A stretch of DNA of 64,000 bases from Symbiotaphrina buchneri (GCA_001599915.1 BCIG01000004.1:248001-312000); one strand, 5' to 3'; positions 22,506-35,849 are shown, counted from the stretch's first letter. Numbers and translations are program-made. The notes: generated by a model from the letters alone, not told the origin.

Positions 22506-24483
22506 TTACTCCGACGGCACCACCTTCTCCTCATCCCGCTGCTGCTCCTTGCGGCGATCCTGGAACGCCTGCTCAGTCTCATGCGCACGATCCAAGCTCA
22601 GATTCTTCGTGAACAAGCTCGCAATCAGCGCCACGCCAGCGATGGCACACATGAAAGCCCAGACAATCTTCAGCGCATCGGCGTACGCCTGGGTGAGCTC
22701 TGCGCGCTGCTGGCTGCCGGCGGGCATGTCCTTGATGAGCTGGACGAGCGCGGACGCATCCTGGCTGTACTGGCCAGCCATGGGCGCCAGATCCGCGTAC
22801 TTCAGCAGCTTCTGCTTGATCTGGTTCTGGAAGACGACGCCGCCCGAGGCGACGCCGACGCTCTGGCCCGCCGCGCGGAAGAAGGCGAACATGGCTACGG
22901 CGAAGGCCATGTCGGCGTTGGAGGCGGACGCTTGCACCGCGAAAGCCATGGCCGGGAAGAGGATGCCCGTGCCGATGCCGACGATGAGGTTCTCGAAGAC
23001 CCAGGCTGGGGTTGATGTGTGCACGTCCATGAGCGTCAGGATGCCCGTGCCCAGCACCGTGAAGACCCAGCCGGCCCAGACGAAGTAGCGGAAGTTGCCT
23101 GTGTAGGAGACGAGGAAGCCGACCAGGGCGGCGCAGGGGGCGACTGTGAAGGTCTCTGGGAAAAGCGCGATGCCGGATTTGATTGGCGAGAAGCCCTTGA
23201 CTGCTTCGTAGTATAGTGGTAGGTAGTAGACGATCGACCATAGAATCATGCCATGCAGGAAGGTGCCTAGATAGGACACGGCTGCAGTCCGGTTGGTGAA
23301 GATCCCGAGCCGGATGAGGGGTTCACGTGCTCCGTATGCTTCCCAGAGGATGAAGGCAATGAGACCGCAGAAGCAGACAATGAGAGGTACGAGAGTCCGC
23401 CAGCTGTCCCAGGAGTACATGACTCCACCCTGCCGAGCTATCAGCATATGTTGGTGCTAGCAGCAGAAGGAGACTTACCCAAGTGATGGGGATGAGGAAG
23501 CCTGTGGTTGAAGCAACAAACAGAACCAGACCGACCCAATCAATTCTTTCCAACTTCTGCATCATCGAGCTGCTCTTGAAGTTGAGGCGGAGGAAGATGG
23601 CGATCATGACGACACCGGCTCCGCAGAACGGCAGGTTGATCCAGAAGATCCATCGCTAGAAATCTTGTTAGGCCGGGGTCCGTATTTACCAGGAGTAGCG
23701 CAGACTCACCCATGAGACAGACTGTGCAAAACCACCTCCCATGATAGGTCTATAAAGACATGATCGTGAGCAGGAGCTTCACAACTGCGTTAACAAGAAG
23801 TCTTCTTACCCAACCACACTGCCTAGAGACCACATCCCGCTCAGGAAGCCAAACCACTGTCCTCGGAAACGCAGCGGCACAAGGTCCGTAACAACGACTT
23901 CAGTAAGCGTGATGATGCCTCCGCCGCCAATTCCCCTGTTGCAGATTAGTAAATGGCACTCAGCTCTGGCGCAGCATTCCTAGTACTCACTGGATCGAGC
24001 GGCCGACGAGCATGACCGTAAAGTTGTGCGAGACACCAGCAACGATGGCGCCAACAGTGAAGAATGCCACGGCGATATATAATAAAGGTCGTCGGCCGAA
24101 GATATGTGACAAAGACGCCGCGACGGGCTGGATGACGGTGCTGGTCAGGAGAAAGGAGGTACCGGCCCAGAAGGCCTCGATGGCCGTGCCGCCCAGCTTC
24201 TGAGAAATGATCTGGCAAGTGTTAGGAATGGCATGATGCTTTTGGAGGTCGAGAACGGAGGCCGTACAGGTAGAGCAACACTCAAGGAGGTGGCATCGAG
24301 GGCTGCGCAGAGGGTCAAGACAGCTAGAGTGCAGAAGGCCATGAGGAACATGAAGGAAGGCTTGAAGTCGGCATCTTGCTTCTCGATGGACGGCGCTGGG
24401 GACGAGGTAGGCTCTGGCTGAGCCTCTGTGGGCTCTTCAATAGGCTCCATGGTGTTGTTTGCGTCTGTCATCAGAGCAGACAT
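22506..24483 (-). CDS. MFS multidrug-type transporter (14-TM, DHA-like)
   Basis: Six exons: 24483-24268, 24211-23991, 23935-23810, 23749-23710, 23655-23479 and 23429-22506. They sum to 1704 nt, giving 567 aa, with introns of 49-60 nt. Motifs: LDATSLSVALP in helix 1 (motif D1), GRRPLLYIA in the loop 2-3 motif A, GRSIQGIGGGG in helix 4, and about 14 hydrophobic helices, with a charged N-terminal tail and a Lys/Glu/Arg-rich C-terminus. These are proton antiporters that export drugs or secondary metabolites at the plasma membrane. The ATG at 24483 is the first in frame. The upstream region is long and carries several dyads, suggesting regulated expression. Confidence 0.85.
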
Positions 24484-26277
24484 GCTGGGAGGTTTTGATA
24501 TAGAAAGGTTGTTATCCACAGGCGAAGGAAGACGGACTGGCTTGATGAAACTCTGGACTTGATTGAAACGAAACAAGAAGAAGGAGAGGTGAGGAGAGGT
24601 TATATTATAGACATCTGGTATCGAAGGTATGAAGCTTCAATGACTCCATCTCCGCGACATCCTTCAAGCCAAATCCTATGAACGGGTAGACAAAATACAC
24701 CCTCACCCCTTACAACGCACCGCAAAAATCAAAGTACCACATCACTGCAAGATCGGAACAACCAGCAGCAAAAAGCGGACAGACTCGCACTCCATTAGGT
24801 TCATCCGAGGCCCATTATCAAACGGGTGCCTGAAACCCACTTCATGAGGTAAGAGATGGCCTCCAAAGCGCTGCCAGAACCGGCGGAATTCCAGACGTCT
24901 GGAGTTGAGTCGGCCTTGACGTGCCAGTATTGCGCCGACTCAGGCTCCCTCGGAGGAACTCAACCCCCGACTGCTGGAGGCCTCACCGCCCTGCATGCCC
25001 GAAACGGTCAAGCGGCTTTTACTTGCTGACTTTGCTTTTACGCACTTTACCCTATCGGTGCTCGTGTGGGAGACATTCTTTGTAGGGCATGTTTGTTCCG
25101 CACGCAGACGGACGACATTCTTTGACGGATACTAGATTTTGAAGAGGACCCAGCACCTAGATTGATTTAAGCCTCGTCCTGCTGATGTATTGGAGTGCTG
25201 AAATAATCCGGACTGCTTGGGGTAGCTGTCTAGGGGAATAGGACATTTATGCACACTGCAAAGGAAGTCTGGCTTTGGAAAGAAATCAGCAACAAAAGTT
25301 AATGCTTGAGACCAGAGATATCCAAAGAATATATACAAATGACCACCATGCCATCAATACTTTACCTGCTTTATCTCCCAAGATGGATGTCCATGCTTGA
25401 AACCTTCTCTTCCTATAGTCCCAGCGTAAAATCATGGAAACAAAAGACCCTGCGCTTCAAAAATTTATAAACTCCAACAGACAATATCAAAATAATAACA
25501 CTCCACTCAACATCCAAAATACTACCAGAACCACAACCCCGCATCAAATGAGGCTCACCACACAATCCCCTCTCCCATCAACAACTCCGGGCTCAAACTA
25601 CAGCTTTCCTACATCACTCTCACTTGGACTTATTTTAGGGACGCTTGGACACCGATTATGCCAATATCAAATTACAAATTACACAAAAAGGTCGTAAAAG
25701 CTCCTCTTCCCCTTCCCCTTTCCAAAACATACCCCTCCACCTATCTACATCCCACCGACTCAGTCCCACACAGCCCTTTACAACAATATTTCCCTTCCCA
25801 TCCATTCCTCTCCACCCAGTGGATCTCAGACCCCCGTCACGCTCACGCGGGTATGGTGTGTGTTTCATTGCGCTTCGCTCGAACGCTGCAGAGTGCAAGG
25901 ATATATAACCCAGGGGGTGGGTGGAAGATCATGTACTGGCATGCACGCTCCTTCCAACAACGGGGCTCCTTCTTCGGACAAGAAATATGCGGGACATCCA
26001 AATAAACAATATCGGCGATATGAGACTCGAAAATGGTTGCGACAAAACAAAAATGCGACAAACGTTATTCTCTGCTGGCTTGGGGGTCGCTCGGCGGTTG
26101 CCCCAGATGCAATTGCTCGACCTGCATGAGGGAAGGTGGGCACATCGAGATGCAGACGACCAAGGCCGTATAGCACCTCCGTGTGCCCTTGCTTTCAAAA
26201 CGCTCCTGAGCTATTTACTTGACAGCCAGCTGCCTGTCCTTCCTTTCAGGTCATTCATGACGTTAGTCTCCAGCTGT
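24484..26277. promoter_or_regulatory. Long intergenic region, drug-transporter promoter and GH17 3' flank
   Basis: No gene recognised in about 1.8 kb. Frames of 60-100 codons between 25430 and 26200 are Thr/Asn/Pro-rich low-complexity or overlap each other. Near the transporter are a perfect 12-base palindrome CCAGACGTCTGG (24891-24902) and the inverted pair GAGTCGGC (24907-24914) / GCCGACTC (24933-24940), plausible regulator sites. The stretch 25440-25830 is strongly A/C-biased on the plus strand. Confidence 0.45.
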
Positions 26278-27947
26278 CTAGAAGACAGTGCCGCAGCCGA
26301 AGTATTGCTCGACGCCATATTCGCCTGCCGACTTCCAGTAGTCGTTGCTATTGGGATATGTGAGTATGCGACAATTAAACAAAAGGGATCGTCCACTTAC
26401 GTAAAGGTGAATACGACAGTCTTTGAGCCGGCTTCGGACACGATGCTGGTAATGGCAGCCACTTGTTCAGCGGTACCGGGCACAGCGTTGCCATTGCTGG
26501 AACCCTGGCTGGGCCAGCCGCACTCCAAGTTGTACCCTTCGAGACCAGGGCATAAGGAGTTGACAATGTCCAGCTGACTCGCGACGAATTTGCCTGCATC
26601 GGAAGCCGAGACATCCGAGTTGAAGAAGGGTTGAAGGTTCGATCCGACGACATCGATGACACTGCAAAGCGAACCAGTGTTCTCGTACCAGATGTTCAGG
26701 GGCTCGGTGGTAGTGCAAGGCCCAGTGTAGCCTGCAGATTGGAAGGCAGATTTGGAGCTGGAGATGAAGCTAGCAAGCTCCGAACCGCTAACGTAGCCGT
26801 TGAAGATGGCTTCATTGCCAATAACGATCATCTCCACCAGGCTGAACTTGCCCCAAGAGATGATGGCCTCGACTTGTTCTTGGGCGGCGGAGAGACCGGT
26901 GTTGTCAATATAAACACCCAGGATAAGCTTCAAGCCGAGAGATTCGCAGGCAGATCCAACATTTTCCAAGCCGCTGCAGTCGGTGCTGTAAATACGGACA
27001 GATGAGAAGCCGAAGGCAGCAAGAGCCGCGATATCGGTGTAGACGGAACCCGAATCCTTGCAAGTGCCGCTGGATGTGTACGGTGAGTATGTCATGGCCC
27101 AGAGGTTACCGTTCGTGGAGATCTTGGAGCTGCTCGACGAGCTAGAAGAAGCACTGGCAGAAGCGGCGGATGAGCTTGCTGCCGCAGTCGAAGATGCCGG
27201 GGCCTCGTAGGTAGTGGTGGCTTCAGAGCTGGAGCCGGTAGCGACAAATACTGCGGCGCCTTGGACCTGGACCTCGACCTCGGCAGAGCTCGAAGAGGCA
27301 GATGTCGAGCTAGATGAAGAGCTGGAGGGAGCCGCAGAGGTCGAAGCGACATAGGAAGTTGCAGCGGCAACGTAAGTCACAGGTGTCTCCACAATAGTCT
27401 CCACGGTTTCACAGCTCGTCGATGAGCTGGATGAGCTCGAAGAGCTGGAGGAGGAGCTGGAGGGGGTAGGTGTGGCGGGAACGATGGAGGAAGAGTTGGA
27501 GGAGGAGCTCGACGTGGAAGAGAAGCTAGACGTAGAGTTCGTCGTCGGCACTGGAGGGGTGTACATGACAACGCTGGTCTGGGTCACCACGACGGTGGTC
27601 TGGACGACTTCAGCGGCCTCGGTGGGGATGACCATGACCGTGGAGACGGGGATAGGGGTTTCAAACAGCACTGTCCAAGTCAGCATTTCCGTCCACACAG
27701 TATCATGCAGGCCAGCAATGAGCTTCTTCATTTTCGACCAGGATAATATCGGGGTGTGGGCGCACTCACTTGTCGCCTCCCCGTACCACGTGGTGGTATA
27801 AGTAGTGCAAACGCAGCCATCGTTGTCACCACGTCCCATCAACGCCTCATTGTCCCGACGGGCATGGAAGACATCATGCTGCTGGTGTCCAGCAAAGGCC
27901 GACCCTAGGAGGGCTGATGCCGCGAGTGCGACAAGAGCAGCCTTCAT
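26278..27947 (-). CDS. GH17 cell-wall beta-glucanase (Scw/Btg-like)
   Basis: Exons 27947-27770, 27670-26401 and 26347-26278 give 505 aa. A signal peptide (residues 1-19, ending SAFAG) leads to CVCTTYTTTWYGEAT, a Thr/Val-rich block, then about 130 residues dominated by serine, and a C-terminal GH17 barrel starting near NLWAMTYSPY. The acid/base Glu lies in VIGNEAIFN and the nucleophile Glu in LECGWPSQG. The last exon supplies the conserved end TNDYWK...GVEQYFGC. It probably acts on beta-1,3-glucan in the wall, as a transglycosylase or glucosidase. The serine stretch is a likely O-mannosylated spacer; no GPI signal is visible. The first intron is 99 nt, so the frame also runs through it. Confidence 0.87.
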
Positions 27948-29777
27948 GGTTGTTGATCCGTCCCTCCTTATCCAAACAATGGTCTCTCAATTGCGATTGC
28001 AGCGACGTCGAAACGGGACTTGACTCTTCGATTACTTCCAACTGAACTCAACGATATTCCGCCAAACGAGTGCCCGCTAAAGGAGTGAAGCGGTGGTGGG
28101 AGGTAAGGAACGACTGGAAAGGAGCGACAACGTCTCTTCAACGGCGGTCGTTGAAGGGAAGCAAAAGAAGGACGGGAAGGAAAGACGAGAAGGTTACAGG
28201 AGGCGAGGATAATGAGAGATGGGCATGGCGCAGAACGGGCGGCGGCAGCGGCTGGCGGGCTGGCAGGCAACACGAAGAAGCAAGCAGGTTCAGGGCATCA
28301 TTCCTGCTGCTGCTACTACCAAGTCTACCATCTTGGGGCTAGACAACCTGTAAAAGTTGCGGTTAGTCAGGGGCGCCAGCCAGTCAGAAGGGCCAGAAGA
28401 GGCAAAAGATGCAATCAAACTTGAGGCAAGCCGGCACTCGACCACCTGCACCAGCGACTGCCAGCCAATGACAACGCATCGCAATTTCCCGACTGCACTC
28501 CAGATCTGGGGGTCCGCAGCACACGACCCCGGCCACTCGTATTGAGCAAGGGTTGTGTCATTTTGCTCTCTTTGGAGAGGATCTCAATTTAAAATACTCC
28601 GAATGGCCTCGTACTGGCAACCTCTGTAATTATCATCGAAAGCAGAGATCCCATATCCTGCGAATAAAATAAAAGGCGCTGGCCTCTCTTGTCTGCGTCC
28701 GCAGAGAAAACTCGGGACACGCCCGAAAGTGGGCAGGCTGCAAAGCGTAGATCAATCTTACCAGGGCGCTACCGTCACCTTAATTTCCCGCACCTGGCCG
28801 GCCCCTGGTCGCCCGTTGCGACTCGGAGAAGAGCCTCGTAATCTGCGCCGTAACCACTCATGATAATTAACTCTAGTATTCCTTTCCAGTGGCTCACAAT
28901 AACCATGATCATCGCGAGTGCCGACAATTGCATTCGGCGGCAATTGTCAACATGTTACGAGCTGTCAGGCGCCCGTCACATTCCTGGATGTGCTTGCGAT
29001 GATTCCAGACGCGAAAAACTGTCAACACAAAAGAAACGCTCGGGCGGTCGCGTGTTTATTTCATCTTTCTTCGGCTCACTCGCACCAACGGATTGCACTA
29101 ATGCGAGATTAGAGTTGGCTCGTTCCGGTCTAGCCTGTCCTCTAGTCAGGTACGGGCTCGTTCTGGCTCGGAGCTTGGCATCATAAACCCACAAGGTAAC
29201 CAGACCCCTATTGCGAGTCATGCATATGCCATTTCATCGACGAGGGGTAATATCTACGACGATATCTTCAAATGATACGGAGTGGTCTACATCTACGACT
29301 AGATAGTAAGCACGCGAAGCATTTATTCAATGTTTTCTTTTCTATTGGAATCTTAAGTATCCAGTCCATGCCGCCTAGCCAGCCTCGGTTTGTAGTAAAC
29401 TAAAAAGCAGGCCATCTCGAGACCAAAAACAAAGCCAGTGCTCGTTCATGCTCTCCAATAGCGATGCATGGACAAACTGATACTGAGATGCCGCATGCGC
29501 CTGTTGTCAGCAGCTTGACAGAGAATCTGCCAGTGTTCGCTGAAAGCACATAGAAGCATGCAAAGCGAACGATCTCCTGGAGGAGCGAAACAGTGCAGAG
29601 CGTAACACCCACCCGGTCGTCAACACCCATAGAAATGCACATGCCACAACGCCATGCTCATGCTGCCAATAGCAGATGCAACACCGGAAATCCATGCTGG
29701 CATGAGCGCATACGCCAATCGTAGAGACGTCGCAAATCATAATACCACCCGAAGCAGTGGAAAAAGCGGCTCAGTTC
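27948..29777. promoter_or_regulatory. Intergenic region upstream of the GH17 gene
   Basis: About 1.8 kb without a recognisable gene. The first 150 bases are a pyrimidine-rich leader on the minus strand. At 28923-28948 there is a perfect inverted repeat with 9-base arms (GACAATTGC / GCAATTGTC) around an 8-base spacer. The remainder is mixed sequence leading to the 3' flank of the polo kinase gene. Confidence 0.4.
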
Positions 29778-32700
29778 TCAGGTACTCCACCTAGCTGCTC
29801 CCTCGGCGAGGAAATCGTGAATGTGGTCACGCAGCTTTTTATCGGTCTGCTTCTTCTTCCAAGCCTCCAAGAAGTGCTCACGGTTCCACTCCCAAACCAT
29901 TGGTCCCATAGCGTCGGTGCGTAGTAATAGCTTCAAGGAGACGAGAAGAAGCTCAAAAGCTTTGGGGCTCTTGTCGAAGGCCGCAGACTCAAAAGTCGAC
30001 TTATCCAACGCGTAGGTCGTACCACTGTACATGTCTTGAAGACTAAAAGGCTGCTCTTCCTCGACGTAACGGAAGTCTCCTCCTCTGGCTCCGACGCTCG
30101 CCCAGACGAGCTTTTCGGGTTTCCCATCAGATCGCAGCTTTCTCTCTTTCAGGCCGCTCCACCTGAGAAGTTGTTCGTTGTGGACAGTCCTTTGGCTCTC
30201 CTCCGGCTGGATTGGACGAAACTTCTCTATGGTGCAAGCAGGATAGCCAAAAGACCACTTCCTACGGGCAGGACTACTGACGCCTCGTGTGGGGCCTGCT
30301 CCTCTACGGCCAGCTCTTCCAAGTCCTTCGTTGGCAGCCCATCTTGTTGAGACTTCGAAGATAAAGTCCAGTTTCAGCAGCAACTGGTTTGACATTATGA
30401 TGTCCTCAAAATGGTGCTCTCCGCTGAAACCTCGCACAAGAACGCGCAGAGGACACGAGATGATGCCACGATTAGCAAGCATATGGTCGGGAATCGTACC
30501 GCTGCCCTTGTCGAAACATGGGAAAGCGTCCACAGGTAGATGATAGAAGTCGACCCATTTTGCATCCCCAGATAGGACAAGCTTGGTGTGATCGGGAAAG
30601 TTGAACTGCAAAGAGAGAAGCAATGTCAGCTTCCACCCATTATCTTCACGAGGCAAGTGGAGGAACTTACCTGGAAGGATCCATCATTGAAGCCCCAGAC
30701 GCCCGTGTCCCCGAAGCGTTGGTAGAATTTGACAAACGGTTGCTGTGAGTTTTTGGCGTCCTTCGCAGCCGTGCTCTCTTCTTCTGTATCCCCGGTCGGC
30801 TCATTCTCCTTACCCAAAGTATCTGCCATATATCGCGCGAATTTGGCCCACAGTATGACAAGTCTGTTGTGGTACTCATCAGCGTCATTGCTATGACTGG
30901 CATTCTCTGAGATTCCACCATCTGAGGTGCTGAATCTGAACCGCTCAGGCGGGATAGAGGAGCCGTAGAGGCCATTGCCTGGGTGGATCTCATAAAATTC
31001 GATGGGACTGCCTTTCCGAGGCACCAAATCGCGGGGTGATGAGTTCTTAGACTTGGTCTTGAGATGAGCTGCTCCTTGGCGGACCACAACTGCTGTTGGG
31101 AGCTTTCTGTCTCCTGCATTGAAGAGACAACCGACACTACCATCGCTCAACACATAACCGGCACCAAACTTGTTTGTGTAGTCCACCCACTTCGTCACTA
31201 GTGGCAAATTTCTAGGCTCTTTCTCCTCTTCGGCGCGAGTTGAACCTTCGGTAATCCCGGTGGAGCATATTGCTCTTTCAAGTTCTTTGTTGAATTTTAG
31301 GAGCTGGTTATGGATATGTTCATGGTCCGTAGCTTCTACCAAAGCGGCTTTGGAATCAGATAATTGTTGATGCACTTCGGGACGAGTGTTTGACCTTTTC
31401 CCCCTGTCAGGCAATGTAGTCTGGGATGTAGGCATAACAGCATTTGCCTCCTCTGCCAATTCATCCAGGAAGTTTGCCTCGGTGACTGCTGTCTTGGAAC
31501 GCGTCTTCCGCATAGTGCTTGAAGCAATGGGACCTCGTGTAGATGAAAAACCAGCCGTTCCGGTCTTTTCAGAAGCATATTCCAGACGTGCAACTGCAGC
31601 TCTGACGGATCCTGCGTGCCTATGCTTTGCTTCCTCTTCTCTGATTCTGGTGGCGGCCCTAGTAGGATTGCGGCGGAGGGTGGTCCGCACTGATGGTTCC
31701 ATTACAGCCTCTGCTGGGCCTTCCACCGGCAACGTCGGCTTGGCAGTTGATCTCACAGGTCGTCTAGCCTGCTCCCGAAGTGTCGATGCATGACTAGGCA
31801 CATCCAGTCTCCTTGATGCCACAGACAAAGCAAGTCGAGGCTCGTTCGAAGGGTTTGTATAGTCTTTGACCGGCTTGTGTCTTTCCTCAGGAGGAGGCAA
31901 CATTGGCCCGCGAGCGGAAGAAAACAAATGAGATGGCCAACTCTCCGAGGTGACCATAGGGGTGTATACAACGTCTTCCGGAATAGGGACCACGGGCGTG
32001 CGCTGCGACTTTTCCTCTTGATGAAGCTCTTTGAGCATTGTCTTCCCGGGGAGATCTCCGACAACAGGATATGTAGTATCCTCATCGACCTTTCCAACGC
32101 CACATGCTTGACAAAGCGATTTCCACTGGCTCATGTAAACGGACACCATCGCACTCTGACTTCCTGCGGGGCGATTTTCTGGCCAGTGTGGCTTTGACGT
32201 ACGAGCGGCCGGATCGATAGAGTCAGGGATGAACGCTGGACGAAAGAATGGATCAGTCACAACATCGTCTGGGCCTGGTCTGTTCTCTGCAGAAACCAAC
32301 AGACGAGCAACAAGGGCTTTGGCTTCGTCAGAAATAATGTTCCCGCACTTGTCCAAGGAAGGCCAGCTCCACTTGATAGTCCTGATTCTGCGGTAGATTT
32401 CGTCCTGACTCGTTGATTGGAAAGGTGGTGTGCCGGTCAGCAAAGTGAAGCTTACAATGTCGATTAGCACTTTCATCTATACAGTCCGTTGAGAGGCGAC
32501 TTACATGATGACACCTGTACTCCAAAGGTCAACCTTGAAGTCATGACCATTTTGACCTCTTTCCAAAAGTTCAGGAGCAATGTAGTTGGGAGTACCACAG
32601 AGTGTTGTCCGCCTGGCATGAGTGGCCTCTCCCTCCGTCATGAGGATCGCTGCCAGCCCGAAATCACCCACCTTCAAGTTCATATTGGCGTCGAGGAACA

Positions 32701-33771
32701 GATTGGCGAGCTTGAGATCCCGATGAATGACATTCCGGTAATGCATATACTTGATTGCTCCGCAAAGTTGGATGGTGTAGCGCCTTACTTCAGGAAGTGT
32801 CAAGTATTTTCGGACTTTGACCATGTCGGTCAATGAGCCATTAGGACAAAGTTCCAGGACAATGTATGTGCTCTCTTGGAATGTAAATGCACGATGGAAC
32901 TCGACAATGTTGGGATGATGCATCTTGGAATGGATCTGAAGCTCTGTCCGGAACTGCAAGACTCGTAAGCAGCTATCAAAAATGCGCAACGGCCAGGGCT
33001 CACCTTTTCTTCCATCTTCTTCACCGACATCTTGGACCGAACTACCTTTAAGGCAAATTTGTGGCCACTGAGCACGCGGTCACCATAAGCGAGCTCAGCC
33101 TTGTGACAGATGGCAAAGCCTCCCTTTCCGAGAAGAGAGCTAGTCTTGTAAGAAGGAGGGAGCTGTCCAGGCTCTGTTTGAGGTTCCAGAACCCATTCAG
33201 GAGGCGGCGGAGGATGTTCCTTCTCCTTCCGAGACTTAAGCTTAGCAGCTTCCTTCCTTCTCTCATCTCTATTACTTGCAGGCTCATTGCGACGCTGATC
33301 CCTCTCTTTCTTGGCATTGGCCGCCGCCCCTTCTTGTAACTTCTTCTTATCATCTTCTGCCCGACTCTTGGGCCTCAATTGCTGGTTGGTAGACCGGGGT
33401 GAGAGCGCTTCCATTGTTTCTCCGGCCTGCTCGTGAGAATTCGAGCGAATGAAAGTTGACCTCGGCAGAAAACCACCGATAGGGCGTGGCCGTACGCCTG
33501 CTTGCTGTCGCCAATTCAATACTTTCTGCCAATGTCGCCACTCCAGGAAGTCCAATCTAAGTTTCTGGTAGACTTCAGGTGAAGCGGCAAAGAGCTGATC
33601 GTCTGCGTTCGGAGTACCTAGCAATCTCAAGACAAGCTGATGAGACGGTTCTAAACCGCAGTGCTCGATGTAGTCTTGGGCGTCCCTGTAGAGCATATCA
33701 GCAGTTGGTTGCTGAGATTCTTCCTCGAGAAGGCGCATGTATGCTAATTGACTGTCCTCCATGGCCGCCAT
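29778..33771 (-). CDS. plkA: Polo-like kinase (PlkA/Cdc5/Plo1 type)
   Basis: Exons 33771-33004, 32953-32505, 32450-30671 and 30605-29778 give 1274 aa. After a 200-residue basic N-terminal extension comes a Ser/Thr kinase domain: Gly loop LGKGGFA (about 214-220), Lys242, HRDLK (333-337), DFG (353) and APE (IAPELLE), with TTLCGTPNY in the activation loop. Two polo boxes follow near residues 830-920 and in the last exon (first one TKWVDYTNKFGAGYVLSDG). The length resembles PLKA of filamentous fungi, which is longer than yeast Cdc5. Known role: mitotic entry, spindle-pole function, septation. Gene order and phases of all introns fit. Confidence 0.92.
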
Positions 33772-34598
33772 CTTGAACCACAGCTGGGTAAGGTATGGAT
33801 ACAGGTGGTTGACATGGGGAGAATGAGGAGGATGAGTTGCACGTCAAGGGCATGTGTCGTTCACTCACCTGGCAGTTAATGTTAAAGGTAGGCTCCCCGC
33901 CGGACGACTAAGCGGTGCTCCTTTTGTCAAGGTGGCCTGGGCATATCATGATGTGGTGATCCTGGCCTTGTTGGAGTTGCAATTGCTCCGAACATCTCAC
34001 AGCTGTTTGTGTTTACCGCTAGGCCTTGAGCTATTCCAAATGGCGATTAGCCGACATGGTCCGTGCGTGTTCTCACGGCAACCTGCTGGGCGGTCATGGT
34101 GGGCAGAAATGCCAACGAAGAGGCAGCGGAGAGGACGCCGATGCAAGCAACGAATACCAGCAGACTCTTCTTCTGCATTATTGCGGACTGATATACAATC
34201 TACTCTGTGTCTATGGCTCTGTGCTAGACTGGAGTCGTGGCATTTATATACTCATGGAAACCTTGCTACTTGATTCTAATTGCGTCATATCCATGGCCCG
34301 TGGGGTGGAAGCGACTAGGATGTTCAGATCTTCATGACTCAGCAGCAGATAGATACACAGTACACGGACAGCAAGTTGTAGGCTGCAACGAGACCTCCAC
34401 AGGTGTAGATTGCTCTCCTAACGCCTGGATCTTCTGTGCATACAACGCCTTGAATGTACTCAGCGGATTGGTGACGCTCCATCTAATTGGACTTGAGCGC
34501 CAATGCTCGCTGTGCTGAGCCTTCCACTGCCCATGGTGCGGTAACAGTCTACACTTGAGCTACCCAGCATCGGACCGGCCTGTCTCTATTTCTCCACT
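33772..34598. promoter_or_regulatory. Divergent promoter region, polo kinase / OPA3
   Basis: About 830 bases between two divergently transcribed genes. Several overlapping short frames exist but none is coherent. The last 100 bases are pyrimidine-rich and end in CTCCACTATG at the OPA3 start. Confidence 0.45.
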
Positions 34599-35542
34599 AT
34601 GTCAAGCGTTGCACTCAAGCTTGCCTCTTTGGCCATTCGCACCCTTGCCAAACCCATTGCTGTATGGACTCTCCTGTACAATCTCGTTACCAACTTACTG
34701 ACCGATTCCAGAATCAAATCAAGGCACAAGCCCGAGAGCATGAGAAGTTCCGTCGACTATGCGTCCGCTTCGCGCAGTCCCTACACAGAGTCGACATGCG
34801 GCTACGGCTTGGCCTGCTACGAGATACTGCAGCTTTGCACAAACAAGCCGAGCGTGAGGCAGCAAAGGAAGCCGCTCAGGCCGAGGCCAAGAGGAAAGCG
34901 CAGAGTATACCCACGGTGAAGACAGAGGCGGAAATGAAGGCGGAGGAAGAGGCTGCTGCAAAGGCCGGTGATAAGGCGTCAGAGAAGGCGAAGACGGTCA
35001 TAAAACCACGGATACGGCCACTGTCAGAAGCCAAAGCAATCGAAACTGGCGCGAACTTCATCTCTGAGACATTTCTGTTCTTGGTAGCGGGTGGGTTGAT
35101 CGTGGCGGAGTCGTGGAGATCCTCGAGGAAAGAGAAGAACAGGAGAGAGGATGTTGCGGATCGCCTAGCAGAGCTGGAGGAGAGCGAAAAAGCTGCAAGG
35201 AAAGCGCTGGTCACGTTGGAGAAAGAGATATTCAAGCTAGAGGGCGAGACTGGCAAGCATTTCCTCAAGAGTCAGAAACACATCCTACCAAAAGAGATAT
35301 GGGAGGTTGAAGCGGAAGAGGAAAAAGAAGAGGAAACTGAGAAAGGCTGGTTCTGGTGGGTGCCAACGTTTGGATTGGGGCAGGATGCGCCTTCAACTGC
35401 TCCGTCGAAGGAAGCCCCAAAAGGGGGGCAACCACCACCACCACCAGCGCAGAGCAAGGCGAGCCCCGCAAAAGCTGAGCCAGAATCGTCTGGTAATCAG
35501 AAACTCGTCACGACAGTGTCAACAGACAGTTCCTCTAAATGA
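34599..35542 (+). CDS. opa3: OPA3-like mitochondrial protein
   Basis: Exons 34599-34661 and 34712-35542 give 297 aa; the 50-nt intron has a GTATGG donor. The N-terminal SSVALKLASLAIRTLAKPIANQIK and REHEKFRRLCV segments are the OPA3 signature, including a mitochondrial-type N-terminus. A hydrophobic helix (FISETFLFLVAGGLIVAESW) follows, then a coiled coil (AELEESEKAARKALVTLEKEI) and an acidic, Pro-rich fungal tail. OPA3 proteins sit at mitochondrial membranes and affect organelle shape and lipid metabolism. The middle Ala/Lys/Glu-rich linker and long tail make it longer than the animal protein, as usual in fungi. Confidence 0.85.
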
Positions 35543-35849
35543 TACCCCACTCAATGTATATCATCGACGATTAATGTGCATGTCAGCATTACTCCTCTCA
35601 TGTATTTGGCATAATATGGCTGCCGTATGCTGGCACTGGGATATTTCAGGTGTTTTAGAGGCAGGCGCTTTGTTGGAAAAGACTTGCTAGTAGTAATTCT
35701 ACGATATTGTGTATAAGGTACCTCTCGATCGACTAGTCGGTCGAATCTATGATTCTGAACATTCAGTCTCGTCACCTTATCATTCACAGTCAGCCCTGTT
35801 GTACCATTCACTGCTTTCCAACAAGGGTCCCTCATCCACTTCCTAGAAG

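Noticed and set aside
22579-23241. Long minus-strand frame (about 220 codons) rich in Arg/His/Gly
   Set aside because: It is the out-of-frame shadow of exon 6 of the drug transporter, which has clear transmembrane helices and motifs.
25434-26577. Several plus- and minus-strand frames between the transporter and GH17 genes
   Set aside because: They overlap each other, are low-complexity (Thr/Asn/Pro), and the right-hand ones overlap the true GH17 exons in antisense.
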